Positions 1-6,812 of a stretch of DNA of 9,277 nt are shown here, in pieces. The first letter of the stretch is position 1. Each line of letters starts with the position of its first letter. The notes beneath the pieces were generated by a model, which saw only the letters and a program-made list of their open reading frames with translations, searched no databases and was not told where the DNA came from. Origin of the DNA: Pseudomonadota bacterium (GTDB taxonomy: Bacteria > Pseudomonadota > Gammaproteobacteria > Steroidobacterales > Woeseiaceae). The translations under genes were made by a program, and so were the position numbers. Where the stretch lies: NCBI GenBank assembly GCA_022360335.1, contig JAKSCZ010000625.1:1-9277 (forward strand). The letters run 5' to 3'.

Positions 1-47
1 GCGGGCGCGAGCAGCAGCGCGGCCATGATGATCGTGAATCTCTTCAT
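1..47 (-). CDS. ccmH: CcmH, apocytochrome thiol reductase / heme lyase subunit, N-terminal fragment
   Basis: Only the first 15 codons are in the window; the gene runs off the left edge. The start reads MKRFTIIMAALLLAP, a lysine-arginine pair followed by a hydrophobic stretch, as expected for the signal peptide of periplasmic CcmH/CycL. The ATG (45-47) overlaps the ccmG stop in an ATGA and has a strong Shine-Dalgarno, GGAGGTGAG, about 4 bases upstream. In the family, CcmH keeps the apocytochrome CxxCH cysteines reduced and works with CcmF. Its identity here rests on position after ccmG and on the signal peptide, because the catalytic LRCxxCQ motif lies outside the window. Confidence 0.75.
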   Translation of the reverse strand, partial: MKRFTIIMAALLLAP

Positions 48-577
48 CGGCTCACCTCCGGTTCCGTATCGATCTTCGGCGCGAAGTCGCGTTCCCAGAT
101 CGTGCGGTTCAGCGGCCCGATGTGCTTGTGCAGCACGATGCCTTCCTCGTCCACGAGGAACGTCTCCGGCGCGCCGTAGACGCCCCAGTCGAACGCGACG
201 CGGCCGTCCGCATCGAAAGCAGACGCCACGTACGGGTCGCCGAGCTGCTCAAGCCACCGCAACGCGTCGGGACGGCGGTCACGCCAGTTCAGGCCGTAGA
301 TCGGAATCTCGCCTTCCGCCGCGAGCGACATCAGGAAATCGTGCTCCTGGCGGCAGCCGACGCACCAGGTCGCCCAGACGTTCACCAGCGCCTTGCTGCC
401 GGCGTAGTCGGCGCTGCCGACGGTCGCGTTCGCGTCGCGCAGGCGCGGCAGCTCGAATTCGGGCGCCGGGTTGTCGATGTACGGGGACGGCAGCTCCGTC
501 GGATCGCGCTGCAGGCCGATCATGAAGATCGGGATCATGACGGCGAACAGGATGACGGGCACGAGATAGCGCGCCAT
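44..577 (-). CDS. ccmG: CcmG/DsbE, membrane-anchored periplasmic thioredoxin-like thiol:disulfide oxidoreductase
   Basis: 177 residues, the usual CcmG length. A single N-terminal membrane anchor (about residues 4-22) is followed by a thioredoxin-fold domain. The active site WATWCVGC places the redox cysteines at 72 and 75, and the cis-proline loop GVYGAPETF has Pro137. The Gly-Val-Tyr-Gly-Ala-Pro-Glu-Thr stretch is characteristic of CcmG. Its known role is reducing apocytochrome c (or CcmH) in the periplasm before heme attachment. The ATG at 575-577 overlaps the ccmF stop by one base (TGATG), and its stop overlaps the ccmH start. The same frame stays open far upstream inside ccmF, but that part is not CcmG-like, so the internal ATG is chosen. 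Confidence 0.97.
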   Translation of the reverse strand: MARYLVPVILFAVMIPIFMIGLQRDPTELPSPYIDNPAPEFELPRLRDANATVGSADYAGSKALVNVWATWCVGCRQEHDFLMSLAAEGEIPIYGLNWRDRRPDALRWLEQLGDPYVASAFDADGRVAFDWGVYGAPETFLVDEEGIVLHKHIGPLNRTIWERDFAPKIDTEPEVSR

Positions 578-2538
578 CAGGCCGGCTCCCCTGTCGGTTC
601 CGGCGATCTCTCGCGGGCTTTCGCCGTCAGTCGATAGCGGCGGTCGCTGGCAGCGATGAGGCCGCCGATCGCCATGACGAGACACCCGGCCCAGACGAAA
701 CGGATCATCGGCTTGTACTGGATCCTGACGCTCCAGGCGTCGTTGCCGAGCGGGTCGCCGAGCGCGACGAACAGGTCGCGGTTCCATCCGGCGTCGATAC
801 TGGCCTCGGTCATCGGGTTCTGCTGCACGAGGTAGGTCCGCTTCTGCGGCCGCAACTCGCCGACGAACTGGCCGTCCTTGCGTATCTCGACTTCGCCTTC
901 GAGCGCGCGGAAATTCGGGCCGTCGACGTTCTTGAGGCCCTGCAGCTCGAAACTGTAGCCGGCGACTTCGACCTTCTGGCCGGGTCGCAGGCTGAGATCG
1001 GCCTCGATACTGAACGCCGATACGATCGTCACGCCGAGGACGAACATGCCGACGCCGAAGTGGGCAACCGACATGCCGAGCACCGAGCGCGTCATGCCGG
1101 GCGTACCCGGCGCCCGGCGCCACGAGCGGATCGGGTTGATCAGCGACACGCCGATGAGCCAGAACGCGGCGATCGTGCCGACGATGACCAGCAGGCCGGC
1201 GCGGCCGTAGATGAACGTCGGGATCAGCACGCCGGCGATCAGGGCGACGATCCCCGGCAGCTTCAGTTGCTCGTAGAGCGGCTTGAAAGCCTGCCCCCGC
1301 CACGCCGTGTGCATGCCCATGCCGACAAGGAACAGGAGCGGTACCATCGGGATCGCGAACGCGATCTCGAACCACGGTGGCCCGACCGAGATCTTGCCCG
1401 CGTTGAACACGTCGACGATGAGCGGCGCGAGCGTGCCGACGAGCACGAGCGTCGTCGCGACCACGAGCAGCACGTTATTCAGCAACAGGAACGTCTCGCG
1501 CGACAGCGGACGGAATCCCGCCCGCGAGTCCAGGCTCGGTGCGCGCCACGCGTAGAGGATGAGCGCGCCGCCGATGACCACGCCGAGGAACGCGAGGATG
1601 AACATCCCGCGGGCCGGGTCCGTCGCGAACGCGTGTACCGAGACGAGGATGCCGGAGCGCACGAGGAACGTGCCGAGCAGGCTCAGCGAGAACGCCGTGA
1701 TGGCGAGCAGCAGCGTCCAGCTCGTGAACAATCCGCGTTTCTCGGTGACGGCGAGCGAATGGATCAGCGCCGTGCCGACCAGCCAGGGCATGAACGAGGC
1801 GTTCTCGACCGGGTCCCAGAACCACCAGCCGCCCCAACCCAGCTCGTAATACGCCCACCAGCTGCCGAGCGCGATGCCCAGCGTCAGGAACAGCCAGGCC
1901 AGTACCGTCCAGGGCCGCGTCCATTTCGCCCAGCTGCGATCGAGATTGCCGCTGAGCATCGCCGCGATCGCGAAGGCGAACGCGACCGAAAACCCGACGT
2001 AGCCGATGTACAGCAACGGCGGATGGATCGCGAGCCCCGGGTCCTGCAGCAGCGGGTTCAGATCGGCGCCGTCCGCCGCGGGCGGCGTCAGCCGGGCGAA
2101 CGGATTCGAGGTCAGGATCGCGAACAGCAAAAAGCCGACCGACAGGACGCCGAGCACGCCGATGACGCGCGCTGCGAACGAATCCGGCAGGCCCGAGCTG
2201 AAGCGCGCGACGGCGACCGTCCAGGCAGCCAGTATCAGGATCCACAGGAGCAAAGAGCCCTCGTGGGCGCCCCAGACCGCCGAGACCTTGTACACGGTCG
2301 GCAGCGACAGCTGGGAATGGTTGGCGACGTACAGCACCGAGAAATCGTCCGTCACGAAGGCCCACGTGAGGCACGCAAAAGCGAGGACGACGAGAACGAA
2401 ATGGCCCGTCGCCGCCGTGTAGCCGACGCGCATCATCGCGGCATCGCCGCGATGCGCCCCGGCGAGCGGCAGCACCGCCTGGCAGATCGCCAGCGACAGC
2501 GCCAGGATCAGCGCGAACTGGCCGATCTCAGGAATCAT
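577..2538 (-). CDS. ccmF: CcmF, heme lyase subunit of cytochrome c maturation
   Basis: 653 residues, full length for CcmF, with about 15 hydrophobic segments. The tryptophan-rich heme-handling (WWD) motif lies at residues 235-246 (WGGWWFWDPVEN). The four histidines known in the family as heme ligands appear as H172 (IHPPLLY), H260 (ALIHS), H302 (SVHAF) and H493 (VAHFG), almost the same numbering as E. coli. CcmF takes heme from holo-CcmE and, with CcmH, ligates it to apocytochrome CxxCH in the periplasm. The start MIPEIGQFALILAL matches the family. It lies inside the end of ccmE with an 11-bp overlap (2528-2538), so translation is probably coupled. Upstream in-frame codons are not CcmF-like and were excluded. 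Confidence 0.98.
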   Translation of the reverse strand: MIPEIGQFALILALSLAICQAVLPLAGAHRGDAAMMRVGYTAATGHFVLVVLAFACLTWAFVTDDFSVLYVANHSQLSLPTVYKVSAVWGAHEGSLLLWILILAAWTVAVARFSSGLPDSFAARVIGVLGVLSVGFLLFAILTSNPFARLTPPAADGADLNPLLQDPGLAIHPPLLYIGYVGFSVAFAFAIAAMLSGNLDRSWAKWTRPWTVLAWLFLTLGIALGSWWAYYELGWGGWWFWDPVENASFMPWLVGTALIHSLAVTEKRGLFTSWTLLLAITAFSLSLLGTFLVRSGILVSVHAFATDPARGMFILAFLGVVIGGALILYAWRAPSLDSRAGFRPLSRETFLLLNNVLLVVATTLVLVGTLAPLIVDVFNAGKISVGPPWFEIAFAIPMVPLLFLVGMGMHTAWRGQAFKPLYEQLKLPGIVALIAGVLIPTFIYGRAGLLVIVGTIAAFWLIGVSLINPIRSWRRAPGTPGMTRSVLGMSVAHFGVGMFVLGVTIVSAFSIEADLSLRPGQKVEVAGYSFELQGLKNVDGPNFRALEGEVEIRKDGQFVGELRPQKRTYLVQQNPMTEASIDAGWNRDLFVALGDPLGNDAWSVRIQYKPMIRFVWAGCLVMAIGGLIAASDRRYRLTAKARERSPEPTGEPA

Positions 2539-3007
2539 CGGGATTGCACCCGCCGGTCCCGCGCACGACCGCGGCCTGGATGTCCTGCTGGTGTTTGGAC
2601 AGCGACTCGGCGACTTCGGGCGCCATGTAATCCTCGTCGTGCTTGGCGAGGATCTTGTCGGCCTCGAACACGCCGTCGCCGCCGAGGCGGCCGTGGGCGA
2701 CGACACCCTGCCCCTCGCGGAACAGGTCGGGCAGCACGCCCGAGTACCGTACGGGCACCGTACAGGCCGTGTCGGTCACGTCGAAACGGACGTCGATCGA
2801 GCCCTGCTCGCGCTGCAGGCTGCCGCCGACGACGAGCCCGCCGATACGGAAGTTACGTTCCTTCGGGTAGTTCCCGGCGACAACGTCGGAGACCTCCACG
2901 AAGAACATCATGTTGTCCTGGAACGCGCGCAGCGTCAGTCCCGCAGCAATGGCGATGCCGAGCGCGGCCAGTCCGATGGCCAGCATGCGCTGCTGTCTTG
3001 GTTTCAT
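2528..3007 (-). CDS. ccmE: CcmE, periplasmic heme chaperone
   Basis: 159 residues, the normal family size. A short cytoplasmic tail and one signal anchor (about residues 8-27) precede an OB-fold beta domain. The signature KILAKHDEDYMAPEV holds H123, the histidine that forms the covalent bond with heme, and Y127, the axial ligand (HxxxY type). GVLPDLFREGQGVV is the second conserved block. CcmE receives heme from CcmC/CcmD, is released by the CcmAB ATPase, and delivers heme to CcmF. The ATG at 3005-3007 overlaps the ccmD stop (ATGA), and its own end overlaps the ccmF start. Two cysteines (82 and 154) are visible outside the heme motif; I assign them no role. Confidence 0.98.
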   Translation of the reverse strand: MKPRQQRMLAIGLAALGIAIAAGLTLRAFQDNMMFFVEVSDVVAGNYPKERNFRIGGLVVGGSLQREQGSIDVRFDVTDTACTVPVRYSGVLPDLFREGQGVVAHGRLGGDGVFEADKILAKHDEDYMAPEVAESLSKHQQDIQAAVVRGTGGCNPDDS

Positions 3008-3165
3008 TCACGGTCCCCCAGCGCTTTCAAGCGCACTTCGATATCCCGGTAAACGCGTTTGTGCCTGAGGCGCGCCCGCCAGTCTGAGAACACGACGATT
3101 ACAAAGGTCAGCGCGAAACAACTCCATACGTAGGCGCCGTAGCCGCCCATCGCAAAACCGTCCAT
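3004..3165 (-). CDS. ccmD: CcmD, small membrane subunit of the heme export complex
   Basis: 53 residues from the ATG at 3163-3165. It has one membrane segment (about residues 10-27, GAYVWSCFALTFVIVVF) followed by a basic amphipathic tail (RARLRHKRVYRDIEVRLKAL), the standard CcmD layout. In the family CcmD joins CcmC and CcmE and is needed to release holo-CcmE. A GGGGAGG Shine-Dalgarno sits about 8 bases before this ATG, and the ATG overlaps the ccmC stop by one base (TAATG). A longer in-frame start exists at 3207, but it would run 43 bases into ccmC and adds a non-family sequence, so the shorter form is preferred. Confidence 0.93.
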   Translation of the reverse strand: MDGFAMGGYGAYVWSCFALTFVIVVFSDWRARLRHKRVYRDIEVRLKALGDRE

Positions 3166-3911
3166 TACGAACCTCCCCGCGGCGACAGGATCATCTCGCG
3201 AACCCACCGCGTGCGGCGCTCACGGTACAGGACCTCGGTACGTATGCGCCGCAACAGCATCGAGCCGAACAGCAGCGTGAAGCCGAGGATCATGAGGAGC
3301 AGCGGCAGCCGCATCTCCGCGTCCATCGTGCCCCGCCTGAAGACCGTCTGCCCCTGGTGCAGCGAGCTCCACCACTCGACCGAGAAATGCACGATGACGA
3401 GGTTGACGATGCCGACGAGCGCCAGTACGGCGCCGGCCTTGTCGGCTTTGGCCGTGTCGTCGATCGCACCGCGCAGGGCCATGTACCCGAAATAAAGGAA
3501 CAGGAGGATGAGTTGCGACATCATCCGCGGGTCGCCCCATTCCCACCACGTGCCCCACATCGGGCGGCCCCAGATCGAGCCCGTGCACAGGGAGAGAAAC
3601 GTGAACGCGGCGCCGATCGGCGCCGCGGCGGCCGCGACGGCATGGGCGAGCTTGATGCGCCAGATCAGGCCGACGGCGCCGGCCGTCGCCATGATCGTAT
3701 AGGCCATCATCGACAGGTAGGCGGTCGGCACGTGGACGTAGATGATGCGAAACGCGTCGCCCTGCTGGTAGTCCATCGGCACGACGAAGAGGCCTTGCCA
3801 CGTCGAGTAGGCGATCAGTGCGAGGCCGGGGATCGCCAGCCACGGCGAGAGGATCGCGGACAGCCGGTAGAAATGCGGCGGGGACGCCAGCTGATGAAAC
3901 CATTTCCACAT
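3165..3911 (-). CDS. ccmC: CcmC, heme-handling membrane protein that loads heme onto CcmE
   Basis: 248 residues from the ATG at 3909-3911, beginning MWKWFHQLASPPHFYRL as CcmC proteins do, with six hydrophobic segments. The two conserved periplasmic heme-ligand histidines are H60 (YVHVP) and H185 (LHQG). The tryptophan-rich motif is at about residues 119-129 and reads WGTWWEWGDPR. The E. coli motif is WGTWWVWDAR, so there is one extra residue before the Asp, which also shifts the second histidine from 184 to 185. CcmC passes heme to CcmE H123 with CcmD's help. An in-frame TTG at 3932 is an alternative start, but I see no ribosome binding site for it. A gap of 32 bases separates the gene from ccmB. 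Confidence 0.96.
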   Translation of the reverse strand: MWKWFHQLASPPHFYRLSAILSPWLAIPGLALIAYSTWQGLFVVPMDYQQGDAFRIIYVHVPTAYLSMMAYTIMATAGAVGLIWRIKLAHAVAAAAAPIGAAFTFLSLCTGSIWGRPMWGTWWEWGDPRMMSQLILLFLYFGYMALRGAIDDTAKADKAGAVLALVGIVNLVIVHFSVEWWSSLHQGQTVFRRGTMDAEMRLPLLLMILGFTLLFGSMLLRRIRTEVLYRERRTRWVREMILSPRGGS

Positions 3912-3943
3912 AGACTCAGGGCCCGTTGACAAAGTTCTGCATT

Positions 3944-4642
3944 CTACTCGTTACTGATGCGGAGTGCGGCAGCCGTTGCGTACGGCGCCAGGCTGACGGA
4001 GCCTGCGGCGTACGCGCCGAGGGCCCAGACGCCGGTCGTGTACACGTCGCCGTGGGCCGCCAGCGACACGGCGTTGGCGCCGAGGATCATGACCGGCATC
4101 GCGAGCGGCAGTATCAGAAGGCTCAGCAGCGCCGTGCCGCGGTGCAGGCCGACGGTCAGGGCCGCGCCGATCGATCCGAGCAGGCTCAGGCTGACCGTGC
4201 CGAGGGAAAGCGTCAGCATCATGACGCCGACGACCGAGAACGGCATGCGGTAGGTGATCGCGAGGACCGGCGATACCAGCACGAGCGGCAGCCCGGCCGT
4301 GAGCCAGTGCGCCAGCGTCTTGCCCAGCACGAGCGCGGGCAGCGGCTGCGGACTGACCAGCAACTGATCGAGGCTGCCGTCCTCGAAGTCCGACAGGAAC
4401 AGCGAGTTGAGCGACAGCAGCGTCGCCAGCAGCGCCGCAACCCAGATGACGCCGGGACCGCTGAATTCCAGTTGCTCGGCGGTCGGGCCGACGGCAAGCG
4501 GGAACAGGGTGCAGACCATGGCGAAGAAGAACAAGGGGTTCAGGACGTCGCCGGGACGCTTCCACGCCAGCAGCAGGTCGCGCCGCGCCGTCGCGACGAG
4601 GCCGGCGAAGATGCCCGGAATCTCGCGCGCCGGCTCGTTCAC
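3944..4642 (-). CDS. ccmB: CcmB, membrane permease subunit of the CcmAB heme-chaperone release ABC transporter
   Basis: 232 residues from a GTG start at 4640-4642, slightly longer than the usual ~220. Six hydrophobic segments are visible at about 34-52, 64-82, 110-130, 133-164, 171-192 and 200-227. The family signature DFEDGSLDQLLVSPQPL lies at residues 85-101, in the first cytoplasmic loop that contacts CcmA. CcmB and CcmA use ATP hydrolysis to free holo-CcmE from CcmC/D. The GTG overlaps the ccmA stop (GTGA), and GGTGAAG upstream can act as ribosome binding site. The frame stays open upstream to 4798 inside ccmA, but that stretch is arginine-rich shadow sequence. The gene ends with TAG. Confidence 0.95.
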   Translation of the reverse strand: MNEPAREIPGIFAGLVATARRDLLLAWKRPGDVLNPLFFFAMVCTLFPLAVGPTAEQLEFSGPGVIWVAALLATLLSLNSLFLSDFEDGSLDQLLVSPQPLPALVLGKTLAHWLTAGLPLVLVSPVLAITYRMPFSVVGVMMLTLSLGTVSLSLLGSIGAALTVGLHRGTALLSLLILPLAMPVMILGANAVSLAAHGDVYTTGVWALGAYAAGSVSLAPYATAAALRISNE

Positions 4643-5253
4643 CGGATCTTCACCCGCGTCGTCGGCGCATCGATCTCTACGTCCTGGTGCGCCGCCATCA
4701 CGCAGAGGCCGCCATCGGTGCAGTGCGCTTCGACGAGTTCCATGACCAGCGCCCGCCCTTCGCGATCGAGGTTGGTGAACGGCTCGTCCATGAACCACAG
4801 CGGCACGTCCGCGAGCAGCATCCGGGCGAGCGCGACGCGGCGTTGCTGCCCTGCCGACAGCGAGCGCAGGATCAACTTCTTGAGCCGCGAGATACCGAGC
4901 CGTTCGTACACTTCCTCGGGATCGCGGCGCGAGTGCGCCCGGAGCGAACGTTCGAAACCGAGGTTCTCGACGAGCGTCAGGTCGCCCTTGAGCCCCGTAC
5001 GATGGGCCAGCCAGACGAGCTTACCGTGGAAGGCCTGGCGCTGCTTCCCGACGGGCACGTCGTCCCAGCAGACGGTCCCCTCCTCGAGGCTCAGCAGGCC
5101 GGCCACCGCCCGGATCAGGCTGGTCTTGCCGCAGCCGTTGCGGCCTTCGAGAATCAGCAAACCGCCGCTTTGAAGCGCAAACGAGAGACCGGAAAAGAGA
5201 CAGCGTTCGCCGCGGATCAGCGTGAGGTTGTCGGCCGATAGTTTGTGAGTCAA
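4639..5253 (-). CDS. ccmA: CcmA, ATP-binding subunit of the CcmAB transporter
   Basis: 204 residues from the TTG at 5251-5253, the usual CcmA size. Counting from that codon, the Walker A motif GRNGCGKTS is at 37-45, the ABC signature LSAGQQRRVALAR begins at 132, the Walker B WFMDEP ends with Asp156-Glu157, and the switch His is at 189 (AAHQ). The start is uncertain because no ATG is available. The TTG at 5253 has GGAG nine bases upstream and brings the N-terminus to the family position (KLSADNLTLIRGERCLFSGLSF). Another in-frame TTG at 5274 has no visible ribosome binding site. This is the first gene of the ccm operon, and its stop overlaps the ccmB GTG. Confidence 0.96.
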   Translation of the reverse strand: MTHKLSADNLTLIRGERCLFSGLSFALQSGGLLILEGRNGCGKTSLIRAVAGLLSLEEGTVCWDDVPVGKQRQAFHGKLVWLAHRTGLKGDLTLVENLGFERSLRAHSRRDPEEVYERLGISRLKKLILRSLSAGQQRRVALARMLLADVPLWFMDEPFTNLDREGRALVMELVEAHCTDGGLCVMAAHQDVEIDAPTTRVKIR

Positions 5254-5317
5254 TGCCTTACGCTCCGGTGCCAATCGCCCACGGTCGGGTCCGCGCCGTC
5301 AAACTTCCTTGTCATGC

Positions 5318-5329
5318 AGTCAATTGACT
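5318..5329. repeat. 12-bp perfect palindrome in the ccmA upstream region
   Basis: AGTCAATTGACT is its own reverse complement. It lies between the candidate ccm promoter and the ccmA start, where a repressor or attenuating factor could bind. The sequence shows no link to a known regulator, and palindromes of this size can arise by chance. Confidence 0.4.
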
Positions 5330-5351
5330 TCCATAGTTGAAGCCAGTTCGA

Positions 5352-5380
5352 ATAATCCCGTGTGGTTGCTTGAACGCCAA
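5352..5380 (-). promoter_or_regulatory. candidate sigma70-type promoter for the ccm operon
   Basis: On the minus strand, TTGGCG (5375-5380) and GATTAT (5352-5357) are separated by 17 bases. Each matches the -35 or -10 consensus at 4 of 6 positions. Transcription would begin near 5345, about 90 bases before the ccmA start. This is the best pair I found in the divergent region; it is a sequence match only. Confidence 0.35.
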
Positions 5381-5437
5381 GGGATCGCCGAATTGCCCGT
5401 TTACATCGAGCCGATGCCAGCCGTAGACTGGCCTGCC

Positions 5438-5468
5438 CCGGTCGAATACTTCCGCGAGCGACGACCGG
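5438..5468. repeat. inverted repeat CCGGTCG / CGACCGG upstream of the AAA-FHA gene
   Basis: Two perfect 7-bp arms (5438-5444 and 5462-5468) are separated by 17 bases, and the right arm ends about 50 bases before the ATG at 5520. It could be an operator or form a long-loop hairpin. The surrounding 5254-5519 region holds no convincing gene. A weak plus-strand promoter candidate, TTTACA (5400-5405) and TAGACT (5424-5429) with an 18-base spacer, lies just upstream. Confidence 0.35.
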
Positions 5469-5519
5469 CTCCGGACAATACCAGTATTTGCGCATCGAGA
5501 CGATTGCGAGTTTGTACCT

Positions 5520-6800
5520 ATGGAACTGGAGGCTGCAGGCCTTAGAGAACAACCGTTTCCGACTCACGGCAAGCCGCTGGCGGTCGTGACCTACGATTCG
5601 CAACGAGCCGCTCTCGACGTCCTGCGCGAGACCCACGAGCACCCGACCGGCTTGTCCCTGCTGCAAGGCCCCGCGCTGTCCGGCAAATCCGTCCTCGTTC
5701 GCAGTTTCATCGAGTCGATCGACGACCATTGCGCCGTCGCCCTCGTCGACGGCAAGGGACTGAACACGACGGACCTGCTGCTCGCCGTACTGCGGCAGTT
5801 CGGCTACGACATCGACCTGAGCTCGGCCAACGAGCTGCTCGGCCTCGTGCGCGTGTTCGCCCTGCAGCAGGCCGCTTCGAATGTGCCGCCGCTGCTCGTC
5901 GTCGAAAACGCACAGGAGCTGAACCCCGGCGCACTGCGCGCCGTGTGCGAGCTCGCCCAACTGCGGGTCCGCACGGACAGCGCGCTGAAGATCGTCCTGG
6001 TCAGCGACCGCTCCCTCGCTTCGGTCGTCGGCGCACCGGCCATGGAAGCCGTCGCGAACCGATTGCTGCACGACTTTCACTTGCGGCCGATGACGCGCGT
6101 TGAAACGCGCGACTACCTGCACGAGAAACTCGTCGCCGCGGGCTCGGACTTTCCCACGTTCGTTTTCCCGTCCGCGGTGTGCGACCGGCTCTGGGACGCA
6201 TCGGGAGGCTGGCCGGGCATCATCGACCGGGTCGCCCTGCAGGCGCTGGCCAAAGCCGAGTCGCTGCCGGTCGGCGCGGATACCGTCGAAGCTGCGACCT
6301 TGCCCGGCGGAACGTGGCACGACGACTTCGACGGCCGGGAAGAAGCGTCCGCCGAGCCGCCGTCGCCGCCGAGACTGGTCGTTACGAACAACGGCAGCGT
6401 CGTCAGGGAGGTCTCGCTCGACAAGCCGCGGCTTCTGATCGGGCGCTCCGCACACAACGACATCCCGATCGACAGCCGCTTCGTCAGCCGCCACCACGCC
6501 CTGCTCGTACGGCACGGCAACACGACCTTCCTGATGGACCTCAACAGCACCAACGGCACCTTCGTCAACGCCAGGCGCGTATCGAATCACCTCCTGTTGC
6601 ACGACGACGTCATCGCCGTCGGTCACCACCGGATCGAATTCAGCGACCCGCATGCAACGACGCCCGGCAATCTGGAAGGCGTCGAACTCGGCGATACGGT
6701 GGTCATGAAGACGCTCGAGGACGTGCGGAGCCTGCTGGCGCAGGACAACGCGGCGCTGCTGCCGGCGGCGGGCGAGGACCTGCCCACGCTGCGGAGCTGA
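5520..6800 (+). CDS. ExeA/GspA-like AAA ATPase fused to a C-terminal FHA domain
   Basis: 426 residues with no membrane segment, so probably cytoplasmic. Residues 1-250 resemble the ExeA/GspA AAA module: LREQPFPT near the N-terminus, Walker A GPALSGKS (50-57), a Walker B-like strand LLVVENAQEL (125-134), a sensor-like strand LKIVLVSD, and the lid block ANRLLHDFHLRPMTRVETRDYL. The usual ...DEAQ is ENAQ here, so both acidic positions differ (E129, N130) and hydrolysis may be weak or lost. Residues about 285-376 form an FHA domain with the phosphothreonine-binding residues in GRS (308-310), SRHH (323-326) and NSTNGT (342-347). A linker joins the two, and a 50-residue tail follows. The peptidoglycan-binding part and membrane anchor of true ExeA are missing. 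The gene is divergent from ccmA and convergent with tdk (12-bp gap, no terminator visible). The start has no clear Shine-Dalgarno. The function is unknown; a phosphorylation-responsive role is inferred from the FHA domain. Confidence 0.9.
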   Translation: MELEAAGLREQPFPTHGKPLAVVTYDSQRAALDVLRETHEHPTGLSLLQGPALSGKSVLVRSFIESIDDHCAVALVDGKGLNTTDLLLAVLRQFGYDIDLSSANELLGLVRVFALQQAASNVPPLLVVENAQELNPGALRAVCELAQLRVRTDSALKIVLVSDRSLASVVGAPAMEAVANRLLHDFHLRPMTRVETRDYLHEKLVAAGSDFPTFVFPSAVCDRLWDASGGWPGIIDRVALQALAKAESLPVGADTVEAATLPGGTWHDDFDGREEASAEPPSPPRLVVTNNGSVVREVSLDKPRLLIGRSAHNDIPIDSRFVSRHHALLVRHGNTTFLMDLNSTNGTFVNARRVSNHLLLHDDVIAVGHHRIEFSDPHATTPGNLEGVELGDTVVMKTLEDVRSLLAQDNAALLPAAGEDLPTLRS

Positions 6801-6812
6801 CCCGGAGCGGTT

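Noticed and set aside
44..1375. 443-residue minus-strand reading frame ending with CcmG
   Set aside because: Only the last 177 residues are CcmG. The upstream part lies inside ccmF in another frame and is arginine/proline-rich shadow sequence.
1060..3087. 675-residue plus-strand open frame opposite ccmF and ccmE
   Set aside because: It is antisense to well-identified ccm genes, has extreme Arg/Asp/Glu/Gln content and no domain pattern. Long antisense frames are expected in high-GC DNA.
5250..6653. 467-residue minus-strand open frame opposite the AAA-FHA gene
   Set aside because: The opposite strand encodes clear Walker A, lid and FHA motifs. This frame is low-complexity shadow and would run into ccmA in a different frame.
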